A stretch of 47,415 nucleotides of DNA from Smittium mucronatum (lineage: Eukaryota; Kickxellomycota; Harpellomycetes; Harpellales; Legeriomycetaceae), in assembly GCA_001953115.1 (NCBI GenBank), contig LSSL01000612.1, positions 1 to 47,415 on the forward strand, written 5' to 3'. Below are positions 10,297 through 23,921 of this stretch, piece by piece. The notes below the pieces were generated by a model. It saw only the letters and a program-made list of their open reading frames with translations. It made no database searches and had not been told where the DNA came from. Each line of letters opens with the position of its first letter. Positions within the stretch are counted from its first letter, which is position 1. The position numbers and the translations under genes are program-made.

Positions 10297-11520
10297 AATA
10301 CTTTAATTATGATTCTCATTTGTCCACCCTTTAATTTTTTTTTGGAAATTTTAAAATTCATTAGTCGATTAAATTTATTTTTACCAAAATAAAATGTTTT
10401 ATATACTTAATTTAACTGAAAAAAAATGCTCGCTCATTAGAAATCGATCGATTTCAACTTATTATATGATTATCAAGAACTATAAATTTTTTTTTCCATT
10501 GGTTAGTTGTATTTTTGATATTCTATGAATATTATACCCAAACTCCTTCAAATATGTGCGAGATTATTTTCAAGGGCAGAATTTTTTTATCTATATAAAT
10601 CATAATTATGAAAAATTTTACTATCATAAAACCAGTTAAAATCAAAAAACATACTCAATTTAATAAATTATCAAAATTATCCCAATGGAAAATCTCCTTT
10701 GCAATTTCAATAAATTATTATAAAATAACTTTATATTATATATTAGCTCCATATTTACAGACTAGGAAAGTAGTATGAATTTAATATGAAAGTGTCTACC
10801 TTCAAAGAGAATCTCCAAAAAACTTATTTTCTTATAACAAAAATATTTGAGTATGCAATCTTCAGTTTTTATTTGCATTAGCTGATTAATTTTTGGTATA
10901 TCAAATGATGGAATTGTCTTGATTTATTTTAAATATATTTTTTTAATTAATTATTTAGTCTTCGAATGTGTATAGTACTTATGTTTGCTAATTTTATAAA
11001 AATATACTCTGAAATTTTTATTTTTAAATAAAATATGCTAATTCATCAAAGCGGGAATCAAAGAAACATAAATATTGGGTATGGAAATGGCACGAAATAG
11101 CCCGCAAACGAAAAAATAGTTAAGAGATATTTATTTATTCAAAGTGTTATTAAGCATATAAATTTATAGAATAAATTTTTTTTTACCTGCTTTAATTAAA
11201 CAATTAATATTCCACATTAAAAAACAATTTCGCCAAAATGGCAAATATTATTTTGGAAATTCTTTTCAAGAGCAGAGTTCTATTTCTTTGTAAAATATTG
11301 GTTAAATATAATTTAATAATAACCAAGCCAATAAAAATAATAAAAATTGTATTAGCTATAATAAAAATTTCACATTTTATCAATAGAAAATTTCTTAATA
11401 CAATTACAATTTCGTGCCATCCAATAGTTTTATATTTACCTTAATAAATCTTTTCTAATGCAGTTTCGAAAAAAGTGGTGCAAAATCAAAAAAATTACAA
11501 AATTTAGAAAACGTGAAATA

Positions 11521-12088
11521 AATTTAAAATAAGTGAATGTTAATTTGAAATAAGTGAATTAAAATAGGTATTAGGAAATCCAATTAAAGAAAAGGAAAAG
11601 TGAGTATGAATATGAATCAGAATCAGAATCAGAACGGATGACTACTAAAAAAAGTAAATTCAAATTCAAAACAGTGAAACCAATTTGATTTAAATAATTT
11701 TTTTTTGACAATTTATAATTCGATTTTATGCTATTTTATGATGAATAAACTTTAGAAAATTATCCGTTTCGGTAATATTAGTAAATCTTGTTAAATTCCT
11801 GTTAATTTATGGATAATATTGCATTTCCCAATCAGGAATCACATTTCCAATAAAAATAATACAGTATATATCCAATAGAAGAAATTTTTTCTTTTATATT
11901 TTTATATTTTATCACGCAAAATTGTTTTGAAATTGTGAAATTTAAATTCAATCCCGCTTTCAGAAAAAATTGGGAAAGAAAAAGCGAAAAAACAACAAAG
12001 TTCCAATTTAATATAATTTTTTTTGTTTTAAATTAACCGAGTTTATGTAAATTGTGATTTTTAACATTCATTCCAATTTTATAAAATA
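11521..12088 (+). repeat. Left terminal inverted repeat (about 568 bp)
   Basis: Begins AATTTAAAATAAGTGAA and carries a sub-terminal direct repeat of aataagtgaa. Differences from the right arm are scattered substitutions plus a changed copy number of a cagaat hexamer near 11617-11636. Confidence 0.85.
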
Positions 12089-12199
12089 CTAATAAAGAAC
12101 ATTTAATTAAAAAAATTACAAAAATAGGAGGAAAAAACATCAAAAAATTGAACTAAATATATATTTGAATGTTTGAATAGACTTTCACAAAGATTTTAA

Positions 12200-13060
12200 T
12201 ATACGAAACACACGGATTTAGTGAGATCAGCAGTGATAAATTCAGTCAAAAACTGGAATGAATATTACAGTCTTATCTCAGCTCATAGAATCCATATCTC
12301 TACGTCATATTACCGGGTTAAACCAGAAAATAACAACACCGAAAATAGAGAGGGAATCAGATCTAATAGTTTTAAACTAAAATATGTGAATTCGGATTTT
12401 ATTATCCAAAAACTCGAAGTAAATTAATCATTCACTCTCAAGGAATTATCCCAATTTATTTTTTTGGAGTACAAATTGAAATTTCGTACACAAAAAATTA
12501 GTATAAATCTAACTTTTAGAAATTTTACTGTTAAAGGGACTCATATTGAGGCGAAAAAAAAGCAAATTCTTGGTAAATAAGTAAAAAATACTGAATTAGG
12601 TAATAAGTTTATTAATTATTTTAGCTCAAAGGAATTTTTTGTTTTGATTGACGATATTAATATTAATTTTTTCATTGGTAGAACCATTGCAAAATCAATA
12701 AAAGGTAAAAATTCTGTTATTAAACTAAATTTAACGAGAGGACCGAATTTATACATGATTGAATGACTTTATTCAATTTTTATATTAATTTTTAAAACAA
12801 AAAGAAAAGGGTACACATCCAATATTTGTAAATATTGGGCACATGAGTTGTTAAAGGAAGCCCTATCAAATGTGATATAAAAACATAAAATTATCAGATA
12901 ATGCAAGACTTTATTTTTAAATTAGAGACGTAATTGATTAATAATATGATATAATTTTGTTCTATCTTGGCCCATATTATCTGATGATTAATTCAACAGA
13001 GAATATATGCATCTTTGTCAAATCAGAAATAAAAAAAAGTTTTAAAAAATTAAAATAATT
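12200..13060 (+). pseudogene. Degenerate Tc1/IS630 transposase inside the long-TIR element
   Basis: This is a cut-and-paste transposase relic. One frame runs from 12200 to 12766 with only two internal stops (TAA at 12425 and 12578). Early on it has the ISTSYYRV recognition-helix-like and ENREGIRS blocks. Next comes a second helix-turn-helix-like block beginning TLKELSQFIFLEYKL. The first catalytic region is FVLIDDININ, with D at 12650-12652, followed by IGRTIAKSIKGK and LTRGPNLYMI. After a frameshift, SDNAR gives the second D (12897-12899). LGPYYLMINSTEN matches the PYSPxxNPxEN block, with the final E at 12999-13001, 34 codons on. Stops, a frameshift and lost motif residues show it is dead. 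Assignment is confident from ordered motifs. Confidence 0.8.
12819..12838. repeat. Near-perfect palindrome inside the transposon
   Basis: CCAATATTT and AAATATTGG flank a 2-base centre. It lies within the dead transposase region; no role is evident. Confidence 0.4.
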
Positions 13061-13436
13061 CATGCTGATGATCCAAAAAAGCAATTTTCCTAAGTTTATT
13101 GTTCGAATAGAGATATAGAAAATAAAACCCAATAATAAATTAAAATTTTGGCATCAGAAGTATGCAGAAATTTCATAATCCATGTGCAATAGTTTATTTC
13201 AGATTCAGGTCAAATAAGGGATATGATATTTGGCTCATAAACGAATATTTTTTCTATTTAAATCGCGTTATCTATTTTTTTTCCTATTATTATTTATTCA
13301 AAAAAATATAATTTTCTAACTCAACCTTGAAAATTATTTGCTGAGATTTTTCGAGTACGTTACTTTTTTTAAAAAAACATAATTAAAAAAAATATTTATT
13401 TATTTTAAACTAAATTTTTTTTATAGGTCTGCATAT

Positions 13437-14002
13437 ATTTTATAAAATTGTAATGAATGTTAAAAATCACAATTTACATAAACTCGGTTAATTTAAAACA
13501 AAAAAAATTATATTAAATTGGAACTTTGTTGTTTTTTCGCTTTTTCTTTCCCAATTTTTTCTGAATGCGGGATTGCATTTAAATTTCACAATTTCAAAAC
13601 AATTTTGCGTGATAAAATATAAAAATATAAAAGAAAAAATTTCTTCTATTGGATATATACTGTATTATTTTTATTGGAAATGTGATTCCTGATTGGGAAA
13701 TGCAATATTATCCATAAATTAACAGGAATTTAACAAGATTTACTAATATTACCGAAACGGATAATTTTCTAAAGTTTATTCATCATAAAATAGCATAAAA
13801 TCGAATTATAAATTGTCAAAAAAAATTATTTAAATCAAATTGGTTTCACTGTTTTGAATTTGAATTTACTTTTTTTAGTAGTCATCCATTCTGATTCTGA
13901 TCTGATTCATATTAATATTCACTTTTCCTTTTCTTTAATTGTATTTCCTAATAACTATTTTAATTCACTTATTTCAAATTAACTTTCACTTATTTTAAAT
14001 TT
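13437..14002 (-). repeat. Right terminal inverted repeat (about 566 bp)
   Basis: Reverse complement of 11521-12088. Its outer 48 bases appear again after the gap (14429-14476) because of the gap-edge duplication. Confidence 0.85.
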
Positions 14003-14095
14003 TATTATGGAAGGACCGGCTCTTAAAAAGTATCCCACATATTTTTTTGTTTTATATTTGACGAATTTTTATGAAATTAATCTTTTTTCTATTAT
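13955..14095 (+). repeat. Gap-edge direct duplication, left copy (141 bp)
   Basis: Identical to 14429-14569 over 141 bases. The copy ends exactly at the first N. Confidence 0.9.
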
Positions 14096-14428
14096 NNNNN
14101 NNNNNNNNNNNNNNNNNNNNNNNNNNNNNNNNNNNNNNNNNNNNNNNNNNNNNNNNNNNNNNNNNNNNNNNNNNNNNNNNNNNNNNNNNNNNNNNNNNNN
14201 NNNNNNNNNNNNNNNNNNNNNNNNNNNNNNNNNNNNNNNNNNNNNNNNNNNNNNNNNNNNNNNNNNNNNNNNNNNNNNNNNNNNNNNNNNNNNNNNNNNN
14301 NNNNNNNNNNNNNNNNNNNNNNNNNNNNNNNNNNNNNNNNNNNNNNNNNNNNNNNNNNNNNNNNNNNNNNNNNNNNNNNNNNNNNNNNNNNNNNNNNNNN
14401 NNNNNNNNNNNNNNNNNNNNNNNNNNNN
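14096..14428. other. Assembly gap (333 N), probably spurious
   Basis: All N. Both sides begin or end with the same 141 bases, which suggests two contigs that overlap and were not merged. Open frames crossing it have no meaning. Confidence 0.9.
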
Positions 14429-14569
14429 CTATTTTAATTCACTTATTTCAAATTAACTTTCACTTATTTTAAATTTTATTATGGAAGGACCGGCTCTTAA
14501 AAAGTATCCCACATATTTTTTTGTTTTATATTTGACGAATTTTTATGAAATTAATCTTTTTTCTATTAT
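14429..14569 (+). repeat. Gap-edge direct duplication, right copy (141 bp)
   Basis: Identical to 13955-14095 and starts at the first base after the gap. Confidence 0.9.
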
Positions 14570-17500
14570 AATTATAACATAAATATATATATTTTTTCTT
14601 CAGGTATACTAGTTGTGCGAAAAAAGCAGAGCTATTGCTTTCTCATTCCACCATATCCTGCACCTTTTCCACATTATCGTTTTGCTTAGTACTTTTCAGA
14701 CTTGAATTTATGCCTCATCTATTTTTGAATAACAATAATTAAATTTGTTCTAAAATCATGGCCATCCCAATAAAATAAAAATTTAATTAATCTAATTTTA
14801 ACATTGAACTAAAAACGTGTGTCAATTTTTCACCATATCCACAAAAAGGGTTAATTGAGATTGTGTTTGCAGATGGAATTCGGATAAGTTTAATAAAGTT
14901 ATGATTTTTTAATTCTTTCAGAGCTGATGTTACAAAAGAGGATTTTTATTTTCTTCAAATTTATTTTAATGCGGGAAAAATCTATATAGTATTGGATAAA
15001 CAAAGAAATATAGCCATATAAAATTATTAACGACTAAAATATAAGATAAACACAGATGTAAACCTATGAGTTGTAAATTACAATTTTAAAATTTTCAATT
15101 TATTGATCAAAAATATTACTGAATACCCAGTATGTTATAAAGAAATTTCTTCCAATTCCTATATAAAATTCAGATTCGTACAATTTACCTGCAGTTGATG
15201 GGGTAAGATACCAACTGCGCGAAATCAAAAATCTATTTTTAATTTATTTTGCAAATAAATAAACATAATATTGAATATTTGAAAGTGAAGCTGGAACGCA
15301 TTAGTCTAGTATGAATAAAAATGTTTCAGATAATGGGTTCAATTTGAATTGAGAGATGAGTTAAAAAAAAAAAATCTAAAAAAAGTAAATAATATAGACT
15401 CCAGAATATTTTTATTTTTAAAAATGCATCTAGTCATCTAATAGAGCTAAATTATATTTTAAGCAAAATAAAAATATCATTTTTTTCATCTAAAACTGTT
15501 TCATTAGTCCAAAAAATCAAACAAGGAGTATTTTAAACATATATGTCATAATATCACATATAAAATGTTATAATACTTAGTGATTAAATAAAAAATGACA
15601 GAAAAGCCGTAGTAAAAATTTTGGAAAATTTTAGCGTAAAAAAATCCATCTATTTCATCTCTAAATCCTGAAACTAGTATCTTCTTTTTATTTCTTGAAT
15701 TGAACATTAAAAAATAAGGCGCCTGGATAAGAGATGTTAAATTATAAAGTATATTATTTGAGGTTAACATTTAAAAGTTGGATTTTGTAGGTTTAGGGGG
15801 TACTTTGGAGTAGAAAGTATTTTTTTGATGCTATGAGAAAAAATAGATTCTGATATAGAATAAATAAATTATTCGGAGTTATATGAAAAAAAAATTTATA
15901 AGGAAACATGAGTGGATTATAAAGGATTTATTTAGATCTCAATAGTGTAAATGTAAATAAATTATAAAATAAATCGGATTCATAGAATAAGTTTTATTTA
16001 TATTTATCAAAAAAAAATCCCTCCAAAAGTTCAAAAAAATTCATTGACAGAGTTGAATTTATACTCAACTACTAAAAAATATGTATCATTTGGATAGGCC
16101 TGAAAAAACTTCTTTAAAAAGTTTATTGGATTAATATTAAATAGAAATAAACCATTTATTTGAACAGAATATATTAAACTTTTGAAAATAAATTCAAAAT
16201 TATATCAGATATATTATTATGCCATAATAAAGTGTTTTATATTAAGATGATTACCAAATCATTTTTTAAAACTTGAATTTAGCCAATTTTTCGTAATATA
16301 TATAAAAAAAAAGTTTTTTTGGGGAGTAGATCTCAATTTAGAAATTGGATTTTAATAGCTATTATTATTATTGTTTAAATTTAAAAGCTTAAAAATAAAA
16401 TTTTATTTTTTATCCACAATAGATATTTTTTAATCAATAAATAAATATAATATACAAAAAAAGTATAAATTTTAAATCGTGAAGTTTCCATTTATTATGT
16501 TTAATAAGTAAAATTAAGTGTATTCAGAAATTTTAATAATCGAAATATATTAGGCTTATTTAATATAACATTATTTAAAATTTTGTATTTTATCTAATTT
16601 TTTTATAAAGCAAAAATAACTTATCTCCAGTTCGAATTGGTTTTTTGAATTTCAAATCAATTAACTATATGGAAGGCTATTTTAAAGTTATAAATAATAA
16701 AATATGAAAAATATTTTTTAAAAAACAAAAAAAAATATAGCCAAAACGTCTTCAAATAACTAAATAAAATGTCTTAATAGATTTTTTTTGTGACTTAAAA
16801 TATATCATAAACCTTAAAAATAGATTTTTTATTGTTTTACACTATTTTAACATATATCGTCACCAACGCGTAATATATTTAATATATTATCAATTTTTGA
16901 TTTTATTTCTTACAAAAAATAGATTTATATTTATGTACGTACTCATAAATATATTTTGAACTATCTTAATTGAAAATTTATTAAAGTAATTTATTTATTG
17001 AATATTAATAATATTTATTCCTCTGTAATAGTCTAATCGTTTATAAAAACGAATTAATTGTGACAAATAACTATAAAAAAGATACCATATGATGTTTTCC
17101 CGTGTTTAATACAGGATAAAAGTGTTTTAAGAATATATATATATATATTTTACACAATAGAAAATTTGCTATATGTACCCATTTTCTACACTCTTATTAT
17201 GTATGTAAAATAAGTCTGTTTACTTGATTTATGAATTTAGATAAAAAGGTAAATATAAAAATTATTTCTTTTTTTAGGGGTAAATTTTACGTTCCATAAA
17301 GATTTTATACTAGAGTAAGGGGAAAATTTACCACAAAAAAATTTCCAGATGCTAAATCAGAAGAAAAATTGCGGAAAAAATGGTCATTTATTCAATGATG
17401 AATATTATTTTCATACAATAAATCTACAAAGAAGCAAATATTTGGTGATTTTTTCCCCCAAGTTTTAATGTTACACATAACATTGATTATTTTGTATTTT

Positions 17501-20500
17501 TACATATTTGGGTTTAAAATTGGCGATTATTTTGGAAATCTTGATTATTAATGGAATAAATCTCTGCAAATTAAGCCTTGAAAATTTCGAGATTGATAAT
17601 TTGGTATCCGCGGGTACATTATATACGCATTTGCCGTGGCAATTAACTGGTAACTGTAACATCAAATACATATATACACGACAGCTGGACATTTTTTTAA
17701 ATTAGATCTGAATAGTTATAAATATGATTACAATAAATCTATCTTTTTTTGAAATAAAGAATATTTAATTAGTTCATAAAGGTAAATTAGAATTTTTTTT
17801 AAATTCATTATACGACTATCAAATAATAATTTTTAAACTTAATCAAATTCCATTTTTTACTAAAACAAAAAAACAATAATCCAGCAATATAGCAGATTCT
17901 TAATGAGGAGGGTATTTTATAGTGTAAATTTTTTCAGATAAAAAATTTCCAATTTTTTTTATTAATAAAAGTGATAATATATGATAAAAAAATTAATTTA
18001 CACTAAGATCCATTCAAATTCCTAATTAGAATATTAGAAAAATTAAAACTCAATTTTATTTTTATCAATAGAAACGACTAATTTTAATTTAAAAAATTCA
18101 TCGGATGAATTTAATCAATTAATTAGCCAGTAAAACTATTACGAAAAAATTTCTCCTCTTCATTAGCATTCACTGTTTTTATATATTTAGACTTTATTTG
18201 GAAAAATTAATATTAATTAAAACAATATTAATTAATAATAATGAATTTTTTTTTAGGGAACATATATAAAAAATTTACTCATTAAATAAATTAATAATGA
18301 AATACATCTAATGTTTTTTTATTTTATTATTTATGGATACTATAAGATATCACCACTAAAAAGCAATATATATCAAATTAAAAATTTTTAGCAACTCAAG
18401 CAACTAAATTTTTTTTATTAAAATTTTTTTGAGTTCCAAAGATCTGAAAAGATAATTTTTTTTCACAATTAGTTTTAAAAATTGCGATTTTGAATAAAAA
18501 TTACCCGAATAATTTTTTAGAAATACATTAGATAAATAAGATTATGCACGTTGAACAAATAAACTAATTCTGGAATTTAAAAAAAAATGAAACAGGAATA
18601 TCTTTATTTTTTAACCACACGAGAATCACTTTATTGTAAAAAATGAAGATGTGTTTTAATGCCGAAATGAAGAAAAAATTATGTGGGAGCATTCAAAATT
18701 AATCTTGAATACTTTAGTTCTACTCCCTTTTTTCCAATTTTAAAGTGTATTCTTCAATTTAAAACTTTATTAAAATAATTGCCTTAAGATAATTTAAAGT
18801 CATAATTGTGGATTAGTTATTAAAATTTTGGTATAGGTATTAAAATTGAGCCAATTGTATTTCAGTGATGTAAAATAACATCATAAAAAGCTTATAAATA
18901 AATTTAAGCTCAATTTTTAATATTAAATGACTCATTTTGAATTGTAAATAAAATAAAATTTTGCGAAAAATCTTGTAATTTTTTAAATTGGATAAAATAA
19001 TAATAAAACTATCTATTTTTTGCAGCAAATTAAAACATTGCTTAGAAGTAGTCATAAGTTCAAATTTCGAAAATAAAATTCAAAATGTAGGCTTAGCTAA
19101 ATAAAATAAATAGATTTCATTTTTTAATATTTTACAGATATCGACAAGTAAGATTAATAATTTTACTCTTTGCATTTGATAATAATATATGCCGGAGTAT
19201 TCCCAATACTCCACCTAAAACTTTGATATTTGGTTTTAGGGTTTTTTTTCTTTGGAACAATTTAAAAATCTCCCTTTACTTATGAGATTTAAAAAAAATG
19301 AATTTGACTGATTTATAATAATTTTTATTTATATAATATAAAAACAATACCTCAACATTTTTGGAGGGAAATTGTGCTTTTTATATGGCTCATTTCTTCT
19401 TTCATGATGATAATAATAATAATAAACAATACTATTTTTCTTGTAGCGATAGGATAAAGTAAAAGTATAGAAAGGTTAATAAAAGTTTTGAATAGAAAGA
19501 GGAAAAAAACATAGATGTGCAATATAATAATAAATTTGGCGAATCATCAAAATTCAAAAAGAGAATATATGATTTCCTATAAAAACTCACAACAGTATTA
19601 AAACCCTTTGTAATAAAACTAGATTAATCACCTCTTTGATTATAAAGACAGTTATTTGATGAGATGCTTTCTTTGCTTTAACGCTTTGCTAATCTCCACC
19701 ACAAAATATACTTTTATGAATTTTCTTCCATTTTCTTAATTTAATTGGCAACCGTTGAAAATTCAGCTAAACTTTTTGGCGGGATATTGGTAAAAATATT
19801 GATTGTGAATTTAAGATATTAAAAAATTATTTTTCTATAAATAAATTAGGGTTAATTTTTCCAAAGAGGAAAATATTACGAATCTTGTTCAAAATTTAAA
19901 GAAATAATATCCAAAAAAAAAATTTATAAAAAATCAATGAATGTTTTTTTTAGCCTATATCCTTTTTTTCAGTAAAACTTGGTATTTATAGAACACAAGA
20001 TTTTTTGTGAAATTAAATTAATATAAGCTGAATTTTTTTTTAATAAAAAAATTAGTCCATTTTATATAAATAAAAAATAGATAAGCTTAGTAGAAATAGA
20101 AATTGAAAAAATTAAAATAGATTAATTCAAAAAAACTAAATTTATTTTTTAGAATTATTTATTTTTATTATCAAATAGAGATATTTTTTCAATAAATTTG
20201 TAAGATTTTTATTATAAGGTTTATATATTAAGTTTTTAGATAAAAAATAATATAAAGTGTTAATGAAAATTTGCCTTAATTTAATTCGATGTCTAAAAAA
20301 ATACAAGAGCTTAGACTTAAATAAAAATAGAGTTTAAATTTGAAGTTTTTCATAGTTAAAGTAATATAAAAAAATATCGATTAAAAAAAATTAATCATTT
20401 TCAGAAGAAATACAGGACAAAAATTTCCAAAAATTTAATAATAAAAGATAATTCAATGGAAAGTAAAATATGTTGTAATACTGTCATGTTATTTTTTTCT

Positions 20501-23500
20501 TAAACTAATTTTTAAAATTTAATATAAAATAATTATAAACTTTAGTGAAATATGATTATATTTAATAAAAATCAAAGCATAAAAAATCATGATTTAATGA
20601 GATCATAAACCATCAGTTCCGTTATAATTATTTTTTAATTAATGGATAATAAAAAAGGTATCAAAATTTTAGTATTTTTGAATTATTCATTTAATAACTC
20701 TGAATATATGACTAAAGTATAAATAAAATACAAATAGAAATTAATAAATAGAAATAAATAAACTAGAGATGCAGTTTTAATGACAGCAATAAATTTACAC
20801 TTATTAATCGAGAAAAGGTTAACTTTGCGCTAATATTTTTACATAAAGTTATAAAAAAATAAGAATTTTTCCAAGAATTAACAAATTTGAAAAATTTTAC
20901 TCAGCATTCTTATAAAATTTTTATCCAAAAATATTTTTTGAAAAAATTCACCGAATTTATCAGATTTTACGAAAATATTTAATTAAAAAAACATCAAAAG
21001 CTTAACGAATACTAAGCAAAAAAAAAGAGTTATGTTAACAAGTTTTTTAAATTGAATTTATTTTTCAAAAAAATTACCAGATAGAATAAATTTTTTTTTG
21101 GTTTTATTACTACTTTTTTTCTAATCAATTTTCCTGAAAAAAAGTATAATTAAAGGCCAAATAATAAAATTAGGCCACCTATGCAACAGGTGATTCTGTT
21201 TATTTTCAGAAACAATTACCAATTATAACGGGTTTATCAAAATATTTATATACCTATCAATTAAATATATCATCTCTATACCTGCGGCTCAAGTTTTTAT
21301 AAAGCATTTATTGCGTGTTAAGGATATTGTTTTGATAAAAACTCGCTAAAATGATAAATTAATATTTTTTCCCAAGATTCTGATTTTAAACGATAAAGCC
21401 CAAATTTATCAATTTAAAACTGATTAATCAATATGAATCTCTTTCTACGAAAAAAAAGGTCTATATAAATTTAAATGCCACAAAAAACGAAATTTAGCTA
21501 AATTAAAATACCTTTGATTATATGGGTATAAGGAAATTATATCAATAAATTGTTTCATTATTAATATGAAATTTTATAGCTTTCCTATCTTTTTTTGTTT
21601 TACTTCTAGTGAAAGCTTTTTACGTCTTTATTAAATAAATTATTCATAGTTAAAATCCTTTTTAAAAATCTTCCATATATGCTTGAGACCCTCCAAGAAA
21701 GATAAAATTTCTAACTAAAGTAACTTCACTTTTAAATGAGGTTTTTTTTATTAAAGTAAATAAGGAATCGAATTAATAGTAAGGATTGTAATATAAATTA
21801 TTTTTATTTCTTTTGAAACGATAAATTGAAAAGTAGCTGGAATGCTTTTTAAAATTACTAAAAATCAAAAAAAATTCAATAATCTAAATAGTTTTATTTT
21901 TTGAAAAAAGCTCTCCAAAAAAAAAAAAAACTAAACTAAGTATACATAATTTTTTTATTAAATACTGTTGATTTTGATAAAATTTCTAATTTTATATTAT
22001 TCAGCCCATATAAATTAATGAATTATATTGCGTCAAAAAAAAATTTATTTTGAGAAATCTAGTTGTTTTTTAAAGAAATCATCAAAGTTGAAAAAAGCTT
22101 ATATTTATCAATAAAACGTGTTTTTCCCAAATTTTTTTAGATATTTCAGTAAAAAAATATTCATCGTTTTGTCCAATGATTACTTAATTTTCCATAGTTT
22201 TTTAATAATATTGTCTTTAATGATTACGGCGCTTTTATTTGGTATAAAAGCTTTAGATGTAATCAAATTCGGATATTGCACTGGGCTCTATTATAAAAAT
22301 TTCCCTAATATTAATCGAATTGATTAATTTTTAATAATCTATCTTTTTTAAAAGCTAAAAATTAATTTATGCATCAAATTAAGTGAAAATGAATACATTT
22401 AGGCACAAATTAGTAAATTTTATGAAAATCCAAGTGAAATAATGCTTATAATTGATAGAGAAAATTTTACCGAAAAGACTTAAAATTTAAAATCGTATAA
22501 ATTTATTACTTTCAAGCCTAAAAATATCGTATTTAACTATTCGGAGATGGGTATAATGATTATTATATGTGTTTTTATGGAAAAATTATATAAATTTTTA
22601 ATATATTTTAGAATTTCGATATTAAATTTATTCATAATAAATGTCAAATAACCTTTTATATAAGCGAAATTCTTTAGAATAATATTTATTGAACAGTTTC
22701 AGTAAAGTCTATCCGAATTAAGAAAATCAAAATTGCGCCTAATTAATAAGGTATAGTCTCGCCTAAAAAAAGAAAATTTTTATATTTTTTAAAATTTTAT
22801 TGGAGTATATTATTTATTTTTCAATTCATAAAAGAAAAGTTTTTCACATTTTTTTTCAACTCTTATTAAAAAAATACCAACTATTCACCTAAATTGATTT
22901 TTTTTCCCTTAATGTAGCACATAAATTGTTGTTTTACCTTTTTTTTAAAAAATTATCTATACATATCAAATTTGATACGATTTTATTTTAAACTTAAAAT
23001 AAGAGTTCATGCTTTTAATAGCTAATCTCTAATTTATGGTCCGATAGATTTAAAAAATTTACTCATTGGCGCAAAAATTATTGATAATTGTGAAGTTGAA
23101 AATTTTCTTAGATTTTAAGCAAATAGAGGATGCCGAAAATAAAAATAAAAATATATTATTTATAAATGATTACTTATATTTTTAATATTTTTAATCTTTA
23201 TAATTATTTTTTGTCAATTATTTTTATGTTGTTGGTATTATAAAGAATATTGATTCAGAATTTCTAAATAGCGATATTTATATATGAAACCATAATGGAT
23301 CATGAAAATCATTTCAATATAAATTCTTTTATATAAAGAAAAAAAAATGAGATTAATAAAATAAAGTATAGATATTTTTTTGAGGCGGTTACGAAAAAAA
23401 CCGAATTTTTTATATCATAAAAACATTATAAATAATATTAGTTTATTTAAAAGGGCATTTAGCTTATAATTGGAACCTCATATATAAAAATATTAGTTAT

Positions 23501-23774
23501 ATATAAAATTGAATTTAGTTTTTTTCTTATCTTTAATTAAGAAGAAAAATTCTTTAAAAATTCATGATAAAAAATTTAAAAAAATTACCATATTTTAATC
23601 TCGAATATTAGTAATTTTTTTAATAAAATTATTATTATAATTAAAAAATACCAAAGAAAGAATTGATATATTAAAAATTAAAATATTTATGTTGAATTTT
23701 CTATTATAAAAGTAACAAACAAAAAAATTAATCTTATAAATATCCCAAGATGATCTAAAAAATAAAATTTATAG
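14570..23774. other. AT-rich desert, no gene seen
   Basis: No supported gene. A patch at 14600-14720 is less AT-rich but has no readable frame. A patch at 17500-17700 has open frames on both strands (65 and 73 codons) with ordinary amino-acid composition; I could not identify either. An (AAT)n microsatellite lies at about 19408-19424. The rest is homopolymer-rich sequence. Confidence 0.5.
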
Positions 23775-23785
23775 ATTATTAATAT
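23775..23785. repeat. Left target-site duplication of the short retroposon at 23786
   Basis: ATTATTAATAT, repeated at 23922-23932 directly after the A tail. Confidence 0.65.
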
Positions 23786-23921
23786 ACCTTGAACCAATGC
23801 CCTCGAGGTATGGAGATGCTAGAGCGGCAGAGGGGAGTTGGGTGAAATTTTTTTTAATTTTTTTTAATTTAGTTTTTATAACTTTTTATTAACTTTAAAA
23901 TAACTTTTCCGTAAAAAAAAA
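23786..23921 (+). mobile_element. Short SINE-like retroposon, copy 1 (136 bp)
   Basis: Starts at or next to CCTTGAACCAATG, as copy 2 does. It has a GC-richer head of about 55 bases including ctagagcggcagagggg, a T-rich body and a run of A. The head and the 3' end (AATAACTTTTCCGT then A) align to the 3' module of the 626-bp retroposon on the other strand. An 11-bp direct repeat flanks it. No open frame. Whether it is a true SINE or a 5'-truncated copy of a longer element is unresolved; the shared start with copy 2 favours a full-length short element. Confidence 0.65.

Larger units (their letters stand above)
11521..14002 (+). mobile_element. Tc1/mariner-IS630 type DNA transposon with very long terminal inverted repeats, decayed
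   Basis: Two inverted arms (11521-12088 and 13437-14002) match almost throughout. They enclose 1.35 kb that carries a broken transposase on the plus strand. TA dinucleotides sit at both outer edges (11519-11520 and 14003-14004), as expected for this superfamily's TA target, with a one-base length difference at the ends. The arms are far longer than the tens to low hundreds of bases usual for Tc1/mariner. The flank is disturbed on the right by an assembly gap duplication. Confidence 0.8.

Noticed and set aside
12425..12580. Reassigned TAA codon, because both in-frame stops in the transposase are TAA
   Set aside because: The element also has a frameshift and further stops, and the phosphatase and OPT genes use no internal TAA; simple decay is enough.
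14007..14472. Open frames of 133 and 149 codons
   Set aside because: Almost all X: they only cross the N block.
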